A stretch of 64,000 bases of DNA from Larimichthys crocea (GCF_000972845.2 NC_040025.1:17114126-17178125), one strand, 5' to 3'; shown: positions 12,301-32,505, counted from the first letter of the stretch. Numbers and translations: made by a program. Notes: generated from the sequence alone by a model not told the origin.

Positions 12301-15300
12301 GACAGATTTAACACGTACAGATAAAAACTTGACAGCTGGCTGACCTAGCTCAAATCTTAAGTGTCAGCATCTCTTTGTTAAAGCGTATAATATGGTAATA
12401 CGACCATTGACGAAGAAAGCAGCAGTAAAACAAAGAACGAAAATGATGGGCAAATAACATGGATTGTTAGTCGTGATTGGGAGAAACTGTTACATGTAAT
12501 AATGTCAAAGCAAAGAGGATGTTTTGGAGCCAAGGTGACCGTAACTGGAAAAAGCCAGTCGTTCAGAATCAGATAGCAGCTGCTGCCGCCGCCATGTAGC
12601 CGACATTTATCAAATGACATGACAAATCCATGATGTCCGTTACCTGGCATCGCACATTCATCACACTGATGACTGTGACTATACAAATCTGACTTGCAGA
12701 AGGAGGCGAGGGCCGCCGTTATGGACTTAGTCATTTGGCTGCGGCAGTATGGTAAGTGATGAGGGTAGCGATGAAGCTTATTGTACAGTATAATAGGTAC
12801 CTGAAGGCATTTATTACATTCTTTCTTGAATAGAGGGGGACACTGTGGGGACAGTAAGAAGACAGGGAGTGAAGAACATATTCCCCGTTGAGGTTACATA
12901 ATGTTTAGACAGAATTTTGCAGCAGATGATCCTGATATTCACCACGTGCTTAAACATTACAAGTAGAATATGTTTATGCAAATACCAGATTGAGGTACCA
13001 CAAAGAAGGAAAAAAACGTAACACAGTCCTTACCGGTTTCTGTTGAACGGGCGAGTGATGTTAAGAGAGTTGGAAGCAGTTTTGTAGTGTCCAGCAGAGC
13101 CAAATCCATTCACAAAGCTACTGTTGGGAAACGGTGCCTGAACAAAGAAAAACAAATAATTAACAACAATTTGTGAAGTTATTTATGTCGCAGCTGTGAC
13201 CTGAACATAAACCTGTGTGCGTTTGATCCAACTGTTTAGAAAAAAAATGAATATTTTGACTAACTCATTATGCAAATCACTGTGGATTTGTCTGCACTGA
13301 CAATTCAAATTACAAGACGGGAGGAGGGAGAGACTCATTTGAATTCCCTTGATGCATTTCTCTTTAGACGTCAGAAACAAGGCGGCAATGACGAATGACT
13401 AAGGCCACATTCAGACGCTGTGGTGAATCACTGCAGGGTTATCCGGAGGTGTGTGGAGGTCAGGGGTGGCTGCTAGAGCGGTGTCCATCTGTGCCGAACT
13501 TAACCGTCGTCAAACAAACAATCAGGAATCATCTTTTTATGTTACTGATTAACCGGCTGTATCACTCACTCTCCACCACAAATGAAGCTGTGAGACGTGT
13601 ATTATTTGTCTGGCAGTGTGATTCACACGGACCGATCTTCTTGTAGGTCTTTGACCCTCAGATCTCATAATCTGAACGCTCATCGGGATGAGAGGGAAGC
13701 ACTTGACTTTGAAAGGGGAGGACAGAGAGAGGAGAGGAAAGAAGAGATGAAGATGAAGAGGAGAAAGAGAGAACCAAAGCCAGTTACTCCACTCTCTGTT
13801 TCCCTCTATGCGCATCTTGATCTCATCACTGGGTCCGACTTCGGAATAGTCCATGCTGCTTTTTTAGGGCGAATCCCTGCAGGGTTATTGGGAAATAATC
13901 TTATTTCGCTGATTAACTGGCTTAACTGTCTATGAGAATGAAAGAAGACAGACAGGAGACCAAAGCTCACTCTCTACCTCGAACATAAACCAAATTAAAC
14001 ATCTTTGTGTCTCTATCCTGAAGCATAAACTGTGAGCCAGACACAGATTTAGAAGCTGGGTTCATGAAAGAAATAAAGCCATAACACAACAGGTAGAGCA
14101 TCATAGTTTAGTCCATGAATCCACCTGGATAGTCTCAGTTTCTGTGACATTTCAGGCTGACTGTAGAGGAGTCTGATCTGAGTGTCTGACGGCGGCAGCA
14201 CCGGATCCTTTCTGAATGTACCCTGAGTAATCGTGCAGATTTTTTTTCCCCCCCTTACACGATAGGGGACAACACCTACAGCCGGTGCACAACTTGTAGA
14301 TTTCAGTTTTAATCATTTGCGTCACATTTGATGCAGTTAATTCTGACGACACATGGCAAACAAAATCCCCCACAACTGTACATGGAGGATGAATTTCAGA
14401 GCAGTTAGTGTGACTTGTCTCATAGCAGCAAAAAGTGCAGTGTGTGTCTCACCAGAGGAGTTTCAAAATATGGTGTTGGCGAAGGCGTCCAGGTTGGGGG
14501 TACGATGCCGTAGACTGGGTACTGCTGCTGCGGGTAGACATGCTGCATGTAGAGTGGAGAGCTGTACTGGGACTGGCTCTGGGACTGCTGAGCGTACAGG
14601 CTGCTGTCCATGCTACGGTAGCCATTCTTTGCAAAGAATGTGTTGATGGCCTTTATTCTGGCCTGTCCGCGTGAAAAAGCAGAAAAAGGGCAAAGAGTGA
14701 AACGACTACAAAAACAACTTCACAGGCAAAACGGCTTTTCCAAAGTGACGAGTTTTAAATGAACTCACCATGATGGGTTTTCCCTGAAATGTTTTTACTT
14801 CCTCTCTCAAGTACTTGTATGCCTGTGGGGAAACAGAAACGAGGATCAATAAGTCAGTTCATGATTCAGCATTTCAAGCTGAATATCAAGAAAAGTGCAG
14901 TTCGACTTGTTGTTGTTACCTGCTGAGCGTCCGTGTCCGATTGGAATGTGATGTACCAGTTGTTGTTGTGTGCAAACTCAACACTTATCACCTTTGGACA
15001 GTTGTCGTTTTTGAACAGTGACTCAACTTCCTGTAAATGACATTGAAAGGATTGTCTCACTTCAGATAAACATCAAATACAATCCAAAGACTTGTAGCAT
15101 ATACTGACAAGTCTACGCAGAAGTGGGCTTTACCTCAACAGGTGTGGTTTCAGGGACCTCCCTCAGGATGATAATGCACCGCTTGTGATTTGGACGCACC
15201 TTCTCCCCTTTCTCATCCACTTGTACCATCGGGGAGGCTGAGGGAGATTTAGGGTGTTTAAAATGTAGACATAAGATTATGCACACATAAGATTTTACTT

Positions 15301-18300
15301 CTCAAAACTTTCCACTTACATCTCAACACGTCCAGGATGAGCTCCATGTCAGTGGTGAGGACTTTGATGCCCTCCATGCTGGCTATAGTCCAAATAGGGA
15401 CAAACTGGTCGCTGTCCATCTGCGACATCAGGTATAAATCCTTCGAGAGGTTTTCTCTGAATCACAGAAGAAGAAAAAAAATCCACGTAGATTAGATTCT
15501 CTTGACTTGGAAACAAGTCCAGACTCTACAGTGTAGCGAGGTGCGTAGAGTGTCTCTCTCTTACCTGGAGAAATAAAACTCCAGCTCTTTCTTCAGAGAC
15601 TCTCGTAGATTCTCAGAGGAGATCGGCTGTTCGTCAGTTTTGGAGTCCACTGAGAATAAAAAAAAAACAAAAAAACAAAACCAAAATGTCAGCGCTATGA
15701 AAGGTGACAACATAATTTAATTTTGTTTATGTGTATGATTTCCGGCCAGCTCGAGCTGCTCTGTGCAGATTGACACAGGATGCTCGCAGCGGCCATCAAA
15801 AATATTTTAAAAAACATCAGCGTATTCTGGGGGCGTCACAGAAAAGGACCACAGACCGGAGTCCGAACCGAGGTCACTGCAGGAAGGACCGACCGACCCC
15901 ATTTATGAATATTTTTCTCATCCACTATGTAGATTATGAGCCAGTGTAACAAGTGAATAAATAGTCGCTTATTTTTTATATGTTTTGTGAGTAAACTGAA
16001 AATAACTATGACTAATGACTATTCATGTCCAAACTTTATCATTTAAGTAATAAAAGAGAATAATCTGTAGTTCGGTGGAGACGACTGTGCATGTGATGTG
16101 ACGCGACTGACCTGAGGTCCCTGTGGTGGACTCAGCGGGGGAAAATCCCAACTCTGGAGGGTCCATTCCATTTACTGCTATCTCAGCTGTTGCTGTGGAG
16201 CTGCTGTCATCCAGGGCCGTGAATCCCACAGTGTACTGCTTGCACCCAGCAGATGAAGGCTCAGAATAACCTGCGGACAAGGTGAAGAGTTTCGGTCAGA
16301 ATCGACAGCAGAAAGGGCTGCGTCGCCCCGTCTACCTCTGAAAGTCCATGTGTGCCCCAGAGTTTGTAAATTAATAAAGTTTAGATGTACACTGACGTCA
16401 AAGAAAGGGTTAAAAACAAGCTAAGTTATGCGTTTTAAATCATAATTTATATCAGACATGGAATTCAATGACAGGTTTCTGTAAATGAGTAATTTGAGGG
16501 ATATTTAATTGGGCTGATGTGAGTGTGTCTCACCCTCGCTGATGTCTGAGGGGGGCCAATGAGGGCTGTTGGGAACAGCCTCGCTGGAGGCCACAGGCAT
16601 CTCCTGCCACACCTTGGCATTTGGGTTCAAACCGGCGCCCTTAGAGGTGACCTTCAAAGCAGAAACAGCACCATGAGACGAGTTCATCACAGTGCAACAT
16701 TAAAAAAAAAAGATTAATGACATTTTTGAATTTTAGCCAAGTCAAACATTTTTAAAACACATATTCAAAGACAGACAACAGTTTGCATGTAAAAGCCGTC
16801 AATTATCCAAATCAGACCGCTGCAGTTAAACGGTTTATTTATAGACAGACAGATTTGAATGTGACTGATGGGTTTCCATCTGCAATTGAGATGCACACGG
16901 TGCTGAGTATCATGTATTTAATATTCTCGCTGATTCACCTTAGACTTGCCATCTCATATCTGCTTGGCATTACACTCATTCCCAGACTATTGTCAAAATC
17001 TGAGCCGGTCAAACTAATCTGAAGAGATTTAAAACATCCTGCAGTAAACTGTATGTTTTATGACCGTGCAGCCGAACCACCAATGCTCATTAATTTAACG
17101 ACAACACAGTGAGTTGCTTCTTATATCCAATACTGAGCATCACGCGTCTTTAATGCATTAATTAAACCTAATAGCTGTTTAATATAAGATCCAATATCCT
17201 GATGAAATCTACGACAATCAAATTGGAAATCTTAAAGGGAACATGATAACTTAATGTAATTACCACAATGGACCAACATAAACTATAAAACACTAGAGTC
17301 TAACAGGCAAACAGAACGCTCCAGACACATTCACATAATTTCAACAATTTTGACTAACGATGACGTAAGCTGACACACAAATACTGAGTTTAAAACTGTA
17401 CCTTGTGTTGTTTGAGTAAAGATTACATCTATACTTTGTGTGTGACGGTGTCAACCTGCGTGCAAAAACCAGGCAGCGACCACAAACCGCACAAATTTAA
17501 AAAACAAGGAATTCAACTGTGGTCTCAAACAATGTCCCGTGGAGGACAGAGAGCATGCAGGTTACGAGCCAAGCATCGCTACACCTGCTGATTTCACTAA
17601 TTACTTCAACCTCAAATTGGAGACGAGCACTACCTGAAATCACCTGGTGCAAGCTTAGGCAGGAACACCTGCATACCATCGGGCCTCCATGGCATCAAAT
17701 TGGAAACCAGAGACGTACAATGAAATGTGCCACACGGGGCCTCATGATCCTCCTCCTGTCCACAAAAGAAACCATTATCCCCCCCACCGAGGAGGAGAAT
17801 GATTAAAAAAGCCCTGTGTAACCACAAAGTCTGAGAGAACAACAAACTAAGCACTTTGTGTGACTCCCACCAACATATTTAGATGTTTGTCGCACGTTAA
17901 TCGAGGATTTGATCCGACTGTGCGTATCAAAAAGGGGCTGTGGACTGGCAGGAGAGCTCCTGACCCTGCGAATATCCGTGGGCCAAGAATAGATCACATA
18001 CTGTACATATTAAGGCATACAGACACTGATGTGACCAACGGAACCAAGCGTGGATTGTACTTTTTAAAATCACAGAGGACACTTGTACACCAACTTTGAC
18101 AGCTGCTTCTTCTGACATTGTCACCTGGCTAATATCCACCTCTCTTCTTCTTACAAAAGCACTCGGCCTGACAAGTACAGCTGCCAGTCACAATATGACT
18201 CCAGACATGCCTGGATGTGCCACACGGTGGTTTTAAAAAAAGAAAGAAAAAAAAAAGATCTCGGCGTCATTTAAAAACGAACATTTACGCACGGTGCAAA

Positions 18301-19146
18301 CCTGACACATGGTTACAATGCATGCTTTCTGTGTTACAGGCCGTAGCGAGCCAAGTTATGTCAGCTGACTGCGCAGCACAGGCCAGGTATTTGCAACGCA
18401 TGTCACCGCTGCTAGCTCCCTTAGCTCGCCTGGCTAGCACTAGCGCGATTAGCTAACAGATAACGTTACTCAACAATCATCCATCGTCCGATTAAAAGCA
18501 TCGATCGTTTTAAAAAAAACCCAACAACAACTCAATCAGTACATCTCCGGTCCAAATAACACCACGCTCACACTGCAGCTGTATCATAACTTGTGTTAAA
18601 GGGCTAATGATTACTCAGCAAACTACTTAATGAGCTCGTTACCGCGCCAGGCAGCTAGCCTGCGAGCTAGCTCCGTGAAGCTGCAGCGGAGATAAATATG
18701 CGTAAATAAATGCGTAAATAAATGCGTAAATTACGCAGCCGGAGCCGGTTATAAGTTATAACAGTCCGTGTGCAAACGGTGCCATATGTGCAGCGTCTGA
18801 CACCGCTTTGTTAAATTATATCACCTTGCAAATAAAACACCATCGGGGCAGTGATTAGGCAAATAGTCCTAAACCTGAATAAGTATCTTATTAAAAATGT
18901 TTTGTTTGGGTTGATTTGAGCTGTTAATGAATATAAGAGGAGGAGGGGGAGTGGGGGGGCGTACTGTGCTAACAGGTCTCCAGTGAGCAGCAGCTAGCGT
19001 GTTAGCTCCGTGGAGAAGGCCTCACTCACCATGCCGCCTGACCCTCCCTCGCTCCCCAGCAGAGCCTCGTCCTTCCCACCGGTCTTCGGTCCGGGATCAG
19101 CCTCCTCCTGCAGCAGCGGCGGCTCTCCGCTCTGGTCTGAACTCAT
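9358..19146 (-). CDS. larp4: La-related protein 4
   Basis: Cytoplasmic RNA-binding protein that binds poly(A) and PABP and stabilises mRNA. Sixteen coding exons: 19030-19146, 16534-16651, 16112-16270, 15565-15649, 15320-15456, 15134-15237, 14920-15030, 14769-14822, 14453-14662, 13034-13137, 11025-11255, 10883-10937, 10613-10771, 10375-10514, 10067-10277, 9358-9750. All phases close, giving 795 residues (human about 724). The variant PAM2 motif LNPNAKVW is at about 47-54. A La motif ([20 protein letters not shown]) spans about 140-215. An RRM-type domain follows at about 216-295 ([20 protein letters not shown]), continuing into [18 protein letters not shown]. The PTPYFETPL segment and the C-terminal [13 protein letters not shown] block match LARP4 rather than LARP4B. 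The start ATG at 19144-19146 gives MSSDQ; only GTG codons, no ATG, lie in frame upstream. Confidence 0.95.
9838..10036 (+). repeat. Purine-rich intronic cassette, diverged copy
   Basis: Lies in the last larp4 intron. It shares its first about 32 bases with two other copies (start CCTCAGATCTCATAATCTGA) and its end (CCCTCTATGCGCA, then GATCTCATCA). The GA-rich middle has drifted. The start forms a perfect 6-bp stem, TCAGAT and ATCTGA around CTCATA. Confidence 0.75.
11957..12214 (+). repeat. Purine-rich intronic cassette, copy 2
   Basis: Lies in larp4 intron 10. The core from about 12025 to 12214 differs from the third copy at only a handful of positions by eye (about 97 percent identical). The similarity extends upstream through CACAAATRAAGCTGTGAGAC to about 11957. 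The core is a GA-rich block bounded by CTCAGATCTCATAATCTGA and GATCTCATCACTGGGTCCGA. Confidence 0.85.
13570..13847 (+). repeat. Purine-rich intronic cassette, copy 3
   Basis: Lies in larp4 intron 9, same orientation as the other two copies. Short direct repeats flank it: TGCAGGGTTAT at about 13432 and 13877, and CTGATTAAC-GGCT at about 13545 and 13911. These suggest a wider segmental duplication. On the larp4 sense strand it is a long pyrimidine tract with an open but uncharacterised frame. Confidence 0.85.
16652..19029 (-). other. larp4 first intron
   Basis: A 2.4-kb intron. The promoter-proximal part (18400-18680) holds several TAGC/GCTAG words and the run GCGTAAATAAATGCGTAAATAA near 18700. 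The remainder is unremarkable AT-rich sequence with no recognised element. Confidence 0.5.
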
Positions 19147-19420
19147 CAGCCGCTCCTGACTCACTTCCACCCCGTCGCGTTCTCCCGGCCCCCCGCCTGC
19201 CACCACCACCACCACCACCACAGCCACCACCACCTCTTATCCGAAATAGCGGCTGTGTTGAGCAGCGGTCGGTCGGTCTCTCCTGTCGGTCTGGATCAGC
19301 AGCGGCACTGAAACTAGCTTACGAGCTAGCTAGCTAGCCGGGTGTGCTATAGATCGAGGCTAACGACCTAGCGTGCTAACGCCAGCTAGCTCAATGAATC
19401 AAACTTGCACGCCGAGGTTT
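19147..19420 (-). promoter_or_regulatory. larp4: larp4 5'UTR and CpG-rich promoter
   Basis: GC- and CpG-rich block directly upstream of the larp4 ATG. It contains a (CCA)n tract at about 19197-19232 inside the probable 5'UTR, and a GAGCTAGCTAGCTAGC cluster at about 19322-19340. I see no TATA box. This is typical of a broadly expressed gene. Confidence 0.55.
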
Positions 19421-20056
19421 CTAATGGCACGAGCGATGCCAAACCATGACTCTTCTCACACCACAGTCCCCGCTGGCGTTTCAGCAAATATTACACAGCA
19501 CACCGGGTTCGTGAGGCGCATTCCTAACCGGGCGACCGGAGCGGACACTGGGGACACGCACCCTTCCTCAGCGCAGGCACACAGTCCGCCGACGTCCCGG
19601 CTGCCACCGCGAGTTCTCGGTGACCTCTGCACAAACCGTTTCCTTTTCCTTTTCCGGATCCACACTGTAGTTTTATGCAGTGTTTGTGATGCAACGACGT
19701 CGGCAACAGGCATGCATATATATCGATGTTATAATATGCATCTCTCTTCTTGTAGTTTATATATATAGATATATTTATATGTTGTTCTTAATAAATGGTT
19801 ACTTGTTTACATATGTTGTTTTTGTTTGTTTGTATAAACTGGGGTTTGTAACAAAAAATTAATTCTGATTATCTATAAGATTTATTATATACAGACTGTT
19901 TTATCGATGATAAAAGGCTAATTTCAGGATTTATTGGAAAGAGCAAAAAAGGAAAGCTTTGTTTAATTTCCTGCTTCCAAACTATATATATATACAACTC
20001 CAAACATGGACAAGAAATCCCCTTAAAATCATGTTCTTTGTTAGTTTGTGTTTAAG

Positions 20057-20342
20057 TTAAAGGTGCAGTGTGGAGGATTTAGTGGTGTAACGAACTGAAG
20101 ACTGTCACCTCTACCTCTTTTGGTTGAAACATGAAGGAGAAACTAAAGTGGTTGTGAAAATGTCCAAGCCAGCCAGTTTGTCCCTTCTGGGCTGCTGTAG
20201 AAACAAAGTGGTTCAAAATGGCAGCCTGCATGAAGGAGGACCTGCTCCCTCTGTAGATATAAAGTAACAAAACCATAACAATTCTTATTTTCAGGTGATT
20301 TTATACTCAGGAAAACATAGTTATGACACTCTGGACCTTTAC
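20057..20342 (+). mobile_element. Teleost MITE, copy A
   Basis: Begins TTAAAGGTGCAGTGTGGAGG and ends with CTCTGGACCTTTA, giving inverted ends TAAAGGTGCAG / CTGGACCTTTA. The internal words CTTCTGGGCTGCTGTAGAAA and CTCTGTAGATATAAAG recur in three other copies in the window. It has no coding capacity. Confidence 0.8.
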
Positions 20343-20344
20343 GC

Positions 20345-20668
20345 TAAAGGTGCAGTGTGCAGGATTTTGTGGCATCTACTGGTGAAGTGCCAGATTGCAA
20401 ACAACTGAGGACCACTCACCTCACCCTCCTGGATCAAACATGAAGGAGAAACTACAGTAAAAAAAAAAAACGCTAAAGAAACACAAAATGTCCTATCTGG
20501 AGTGAGTGTTTGACTTGTTTGTAGAAACAGGATGGTTCAAAGTGGCGGACTGTGGAAGAGGACCCTCTGTAGATATAAAAGGTTCATTCAGTGGTAATAA
20601 AAACATGCTTATTATATCACATTTGTGCTCATAGATTCCCTTAAATGTTACACACTGGACATTTGACG
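20345..20668 (+). mobile_element. Teleost MITE, copy B
   Basis: Immediately follows copy A in the same orientation, separated by a few bases. It starts TAAAGGTGCAGTGTGCAGG and ends near TACACACTGGACATTT. It includes the CTCTGTAGATATAAAAGG segment. Confidence 0.8.
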
Positions 20669-21368
20669 TATTCCTACATGTGTTTTTTTGAGTGCCCTGT
20701 AGTACCAGTAAAACAAAGTTTGTGACATGGGTATCTTGAGTTTGAGTGACGTTTATGTTCACTGAAAACCAACCAGTTTAATGAATGATCAAAGACCTGT
20801 GTCATGTGTGGCATTAAAAGAAAAAGGAGAGCTCTGATGTGATCACTTTTTTGATTGAGTTGTTCAATTGATTGAGATGTAATCAGTAACATGTGATAAA
20901 ACCACTGAAAACACTTGGATTAACCCAAAAAGGTTGCTCAAAAACAGGTCACACAGTATTACACTGATAAATAGCTATATCTTAGTGATAGATAAACATG
21001 GCTCCACTGTTTCAACATAAAGACAGCATGTTTGTAAAAGGTGTAAAAGTTAGTTTAACTTAACACTTCCAGATATTCTTACTGAGAGTCTCTTAATCTC
21101 TTAAAATCTTACCAGTAGTACAGTAAAACCACCAGTAGTACATTTACCACAGTTTGAGTACCAGACCAGTGACCTAACCTATTGACTAACTTTACTGAAT
21201 TACTTTGTAATTTATCCAACACTGCATCTAAAATTAAATATTTTAACTTAAACCTTGAATGAACTCAGGGACAAATACTATTTACACCAACGTCTGAGGG
21301 GAACTTGATGACAAATAGTTCCCAGATGACATCACTATGAAGAACCACTTCAGGTTCTAACTTGAACC

Positions 21369-21374
21369 TTTATT
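21369..21374 (-). terminator. pfkm: pfkm poly(A) signal
   Basis: TTTATT reads AATAAA on the pfkm strand, about 270 nt beyond the stop codon at 21645. Another lies near 21408. A short 3'UTR is plausible. Confidence 0.5.
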
Positions 21375-21644
21375 TCTAATGGTGTATTTAACATAAAGAA
21401 ACAACATTTATTATATTTTTTAAATATATCTTTAATCTGTGTCTTGATATCTGGCATCAAAATTAATGAACTGAAATTTGTAAGAGTTGTGAGAGCTACA
21501 GAAAACTGAATTCAACAAGAAAAATCACATTCAGGTTCAGAAAGGCTAAGGCAGCAGCTTTTTTGGACGGTAGCTGGGCAAGAAAAACACTTTGTACTGG
21601 AACATAAAAATTGCCCCCACTCTGTCCAGGTGCTCCTTGGCGGC

Positions 21645-29799
<8,155 letters not shown>

Positions 29800-29892
29800 G
29801 GTGGGTCCAACGAGGGGAAAAGGAGAAAGAACAAAGCACAGCTGCTCTTCCTTCACTCTGTTTCTCAGGAGAGGCACAAGTGGAGGCACAGG

Positions 29893-29899
29893 CTTTATA
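29893..29899 (-). promoter_or_regulatory. pfkm: pfkm TATA box
   Basis: On the pfkm strand this reads TATAAAG, 94-100 bp upstream of the ATG. A start site near 29868 would give a 5'UTR of about 70 nt. E-box words (CANNTG) lie nearby, for example CACCTG near 29995, and an imperfect MEF2-like AT word lies near 29969. These fit a muscle promoter but are common by chance. Confidence 0.55.
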
Positions 29900-30502
29900 G
29901 ACTACTGTTCCTAATCCTGCCCCCTCCCACTGACACCCTCCACCACTCCCTCACTCACACGACTCTACTAAATATACATCGGGGCCAGTTTACCACCTGC
30001 AGTGGACAGTTAGAGACTGGGAAACACATTGGACACTCATGTGACAGGAAACAGTTTAGATTTCCAGTTACTTCATTCAAACCAACAAAATAATGAGAAG
30101 AATTTGAAAGAAAATGTATCACTGTTTGGTTTATTTGGTCATCTCTACACATGGAATGAGCTCTAAGAAAAACAGCTGCAACTCAAGAGAAAAATAAAGG
30201 ACGATGTGTCAGTACAAAGATTAGTCGATACAAAGAAAAGTAACCTTTGCGTGTCTCGGCTCGATTTGGAGGTTTTTCTTCCTTCTATGTCACTGTAAAG
30301 TGAATAGTTACATTTTTATCGCACAGCACATTTTAATTAATCTCTTTTAATCTGGGGACTTTTAGGGGTCATTATGTTTGACATTTGACATTAGCCCCAA
30401 TGAAAACTGACTCAGCAGCAGGGTGTATTTCACATACACTGTACGGTATATAGTATCGCTTCTCTGCCTTCTCTCCAAGCAGCATACTGTGTTGAATGAT
30501 TT

Positions 30503-30712
30503 AAAGATTTTTATTTATTTTTTTGGCCTTTTATGCCTTAAATGATAGGACAGCTGAAGATAGACAGGAAGCAGAGAGAGGGGGAATGACACGCAGTAAA
30601 GGGCCGTCCGATGCGGGATTTGGACCGGGGCCAGCTGCAGCGAAGACTGTAGCCTCTACACACGGGGCGGCGGCTTAACGGCGGCCACTACGCTACCGAC
30701 CACCCCCTGTGT
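30503..30712 (-). mobile_element. tRNA-derived SINE
   Basis: On the minus strand it begins with a tRNA-like head: box-A-like TAGCGTAGTGG, then box-B-like GGTCCAAATCC. A conserved body follows (GGCCCTTTACTGCGTGTCAT, then CCCCCTCTCTCTG, then CAGCTGTCCTATCATTTAAG) and a tail reading GGCCAAAAAAATAAATAAAA. The layout matches an abundant teleost SINE. Confidence 0.75.
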
Positions 30713-31392
30713 CGAATGATTTAACATGACGTTAATATGTGCACCTTGTTACATGTTTGCAGAAAAGGTCTTGAACTCTACATCTGGCCTCTAGGAAATC
30801 TGGGGAATGCAAGACAGTATGGTGTCTCTATTTTCATACACTAAAGACGACCTTTTCCACGTCTTAGAGTGACAGCTTTAACAACTTTACATAAGACTTA
30901 AGTAGAAATGACTGCCTGAAGTTCAAATAAGAGATTAAAAACAGGATTGTAGGGACGAATTATTTAATCCAGAGATTCAGGGAGGATCACTGTTGAGCCC
31001 CCAAGAATAACTCAGATACATAATTTATGCTACTAATTTAAAATACACTAAAGGAATTATAGGCAAACCATACAAGGCCTTCACTTCAATAAATCCCATT
31101 ACATAAGCAGCACTGGGAAGATGAAGCTGACATAGTAATATCAAAGCAAATGTGTATTCAAGTATGGGAAGCTAAGTCAACTCATTGTTTTGGAGATTCT
31201 TGCTGGAAAAAATCTTTATAACACCCAATCAGAAATCCAAATTAAGTGGGTCTCATCACTCTTGTTGGTGTTTAGTGGACTGTGCACATATCTTTGGTCC
31301 ATATGTTAAGCCTTTCCAGAAAGAAGTGGGCCATTAATCTCAGAGATTCTGGACCTGAGATCTGATTTCTCTTTTACCTTTTTGTACCTTGG

Positions 31393-32102
31393 TGTGATGG
31401 CCACAGCTGTGGCCACACAGCCATAAAAATGTTGGTAACCTTCTGCACTCACATACTTGTTTCTATAGTTACATTTTGGTTATACATTTAATTAAGTTAT
31501 TAGTCTAAATTGGTTTTAACATTTAGTTGTAATAAATCACACTTTCTGTTTCAGATAACACACTTTATTAAATGACAGTACATTGGTTTTCTATTTGAAG
31601 CGCACACATTTAGTTAGCTTTTGTACAGTCTTCATTTAATACAGTTTCTAATCTGTTTTTTTTTATTTACCGGTGCTGCTGCTGCTGGGAGCTGGGAATG
31701 CCAGGCAAAAGGATCCACCCCACAAGCTCAGCCATTTTGTAGCAGAGGATGCTGATTGGGCGGCACATCATCTTCATGTTCAAGGAGTTAATTTTCCTGA
31801 TTTGCTTTGGTAAATTAGCTGTTGTCTTTTGTGTTTGTTTACCCCTCTTGTGTTGGTACGGGCTGATCACCCAGTATATAAGTTTCCCTCTTGTGTTTAG
31901 TTATCAGGTCTGTTTGTTTTGTCTTCTGTTAGTTTGTTCAGTTGGCGTTTATACAGTTTTGTTAATTTGACCTCTTTTATGGGCCCAGTTCTTTATTGCT
32001 TTTGTTTGGAAATTTTGTTTTGTCATACTTTGGGTAAATAAAAAACCCTTTTTTGAAAATACTACCTGTGGTTTTCATTGCCAGCTGACTCGGTCCCTCA
32101 CA
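31393..32102 (+). mobile_element. Solo LTR of a retrotransposon
   Basis: A 710-bp element starting TGTGATGG and ending CCCTCACA, that is, canonical TG...CA ends with 5-bp inverted termini TGTGA/TCACA. The exact 5-bp direct repeat CTTGG flanks it, at 31388-31392 and 32103-32107. Inside are a TATA box (TATATAAG, 31875-31882) and a poly(A) signal (AATAAA, 32037-32042) in the right order. No gag or pol lies on either side, so it is a solo LTR left by recombination. The 5-bp duplication suits Gypsy-type elements, but superfamily is not settled. Confidence 0.88.
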
Positions 32103-32277
32103 CTTGGAAATATTACTAAAGGTCTCAGTAAAAAGAACACATATCTCGGATGCAAGTAAAAAGACAATTACAAGATGCTGCCCTCCTTAGTTAACATAAT
32201 CATATCTGTTCATTCAGTGAAGAAAATGATCTCATCGGCTACAAAATGGGATTGTTAGCATCTACTCTTTTAAAATG

Positions 32278-32505
32278 TGGCTGTGGAGGTAGCACAAGTT
32301 GTCCACTAATCAGAAGATCAGTGGTTTGAACCCCTGCTCCTCCAGTCTGCATGTTGAAGTATCATTGGGCAACATACTGAATCACAAATGACTCCCAAAA
32401 GCTTTGCCATCGGTGTGTGAATGTGTCTGAGTAGTGTAAAAATGTCTTGAGAGATTGGAAGACTAGAAAGGTGCTATATAAACACGGCCGATTTACCAAG
32501 TACTT
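32278..32505 (-). repeat. Interspersed teleost repeat
   Basis: On the plus strand it ends GAAGACTAGAAAGGTGCTAT, then ATAAACACGGCCGATTTACC. It is the reverse complement of the dispersed repeat seen at about 40756. It starts near GTGGCTGTGGAGGTAGCACA. Confidence 0.65.

Larger units (their letters stand above)
19421..21368. other. larp4-pfkm spacer
   Basis: About 2 kb between the larp4 promoter and the pfkm 3' end. It holds two head-to-tail MITE copies (20057-20668), TA-rich simple sequence near 19755-19790 and 19985, and AT-rich unique sequence. No gene is seen. Confidence 0.5.

Noticed and set aside
19147..19233. An N-terminal Val-rich extension of LARP4
   Set aside because: It starts only at GTG codons from the (CCA)n tract. 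The first ATG in frame is at 19144-19146.
29800..29889. An N-terminal extension of PFKM
   Set aside because: The upstream in-frame codon is GTG, inside the inferred 5'UTR close to the TATA box. The ATG at 29797-29799 has a good context.
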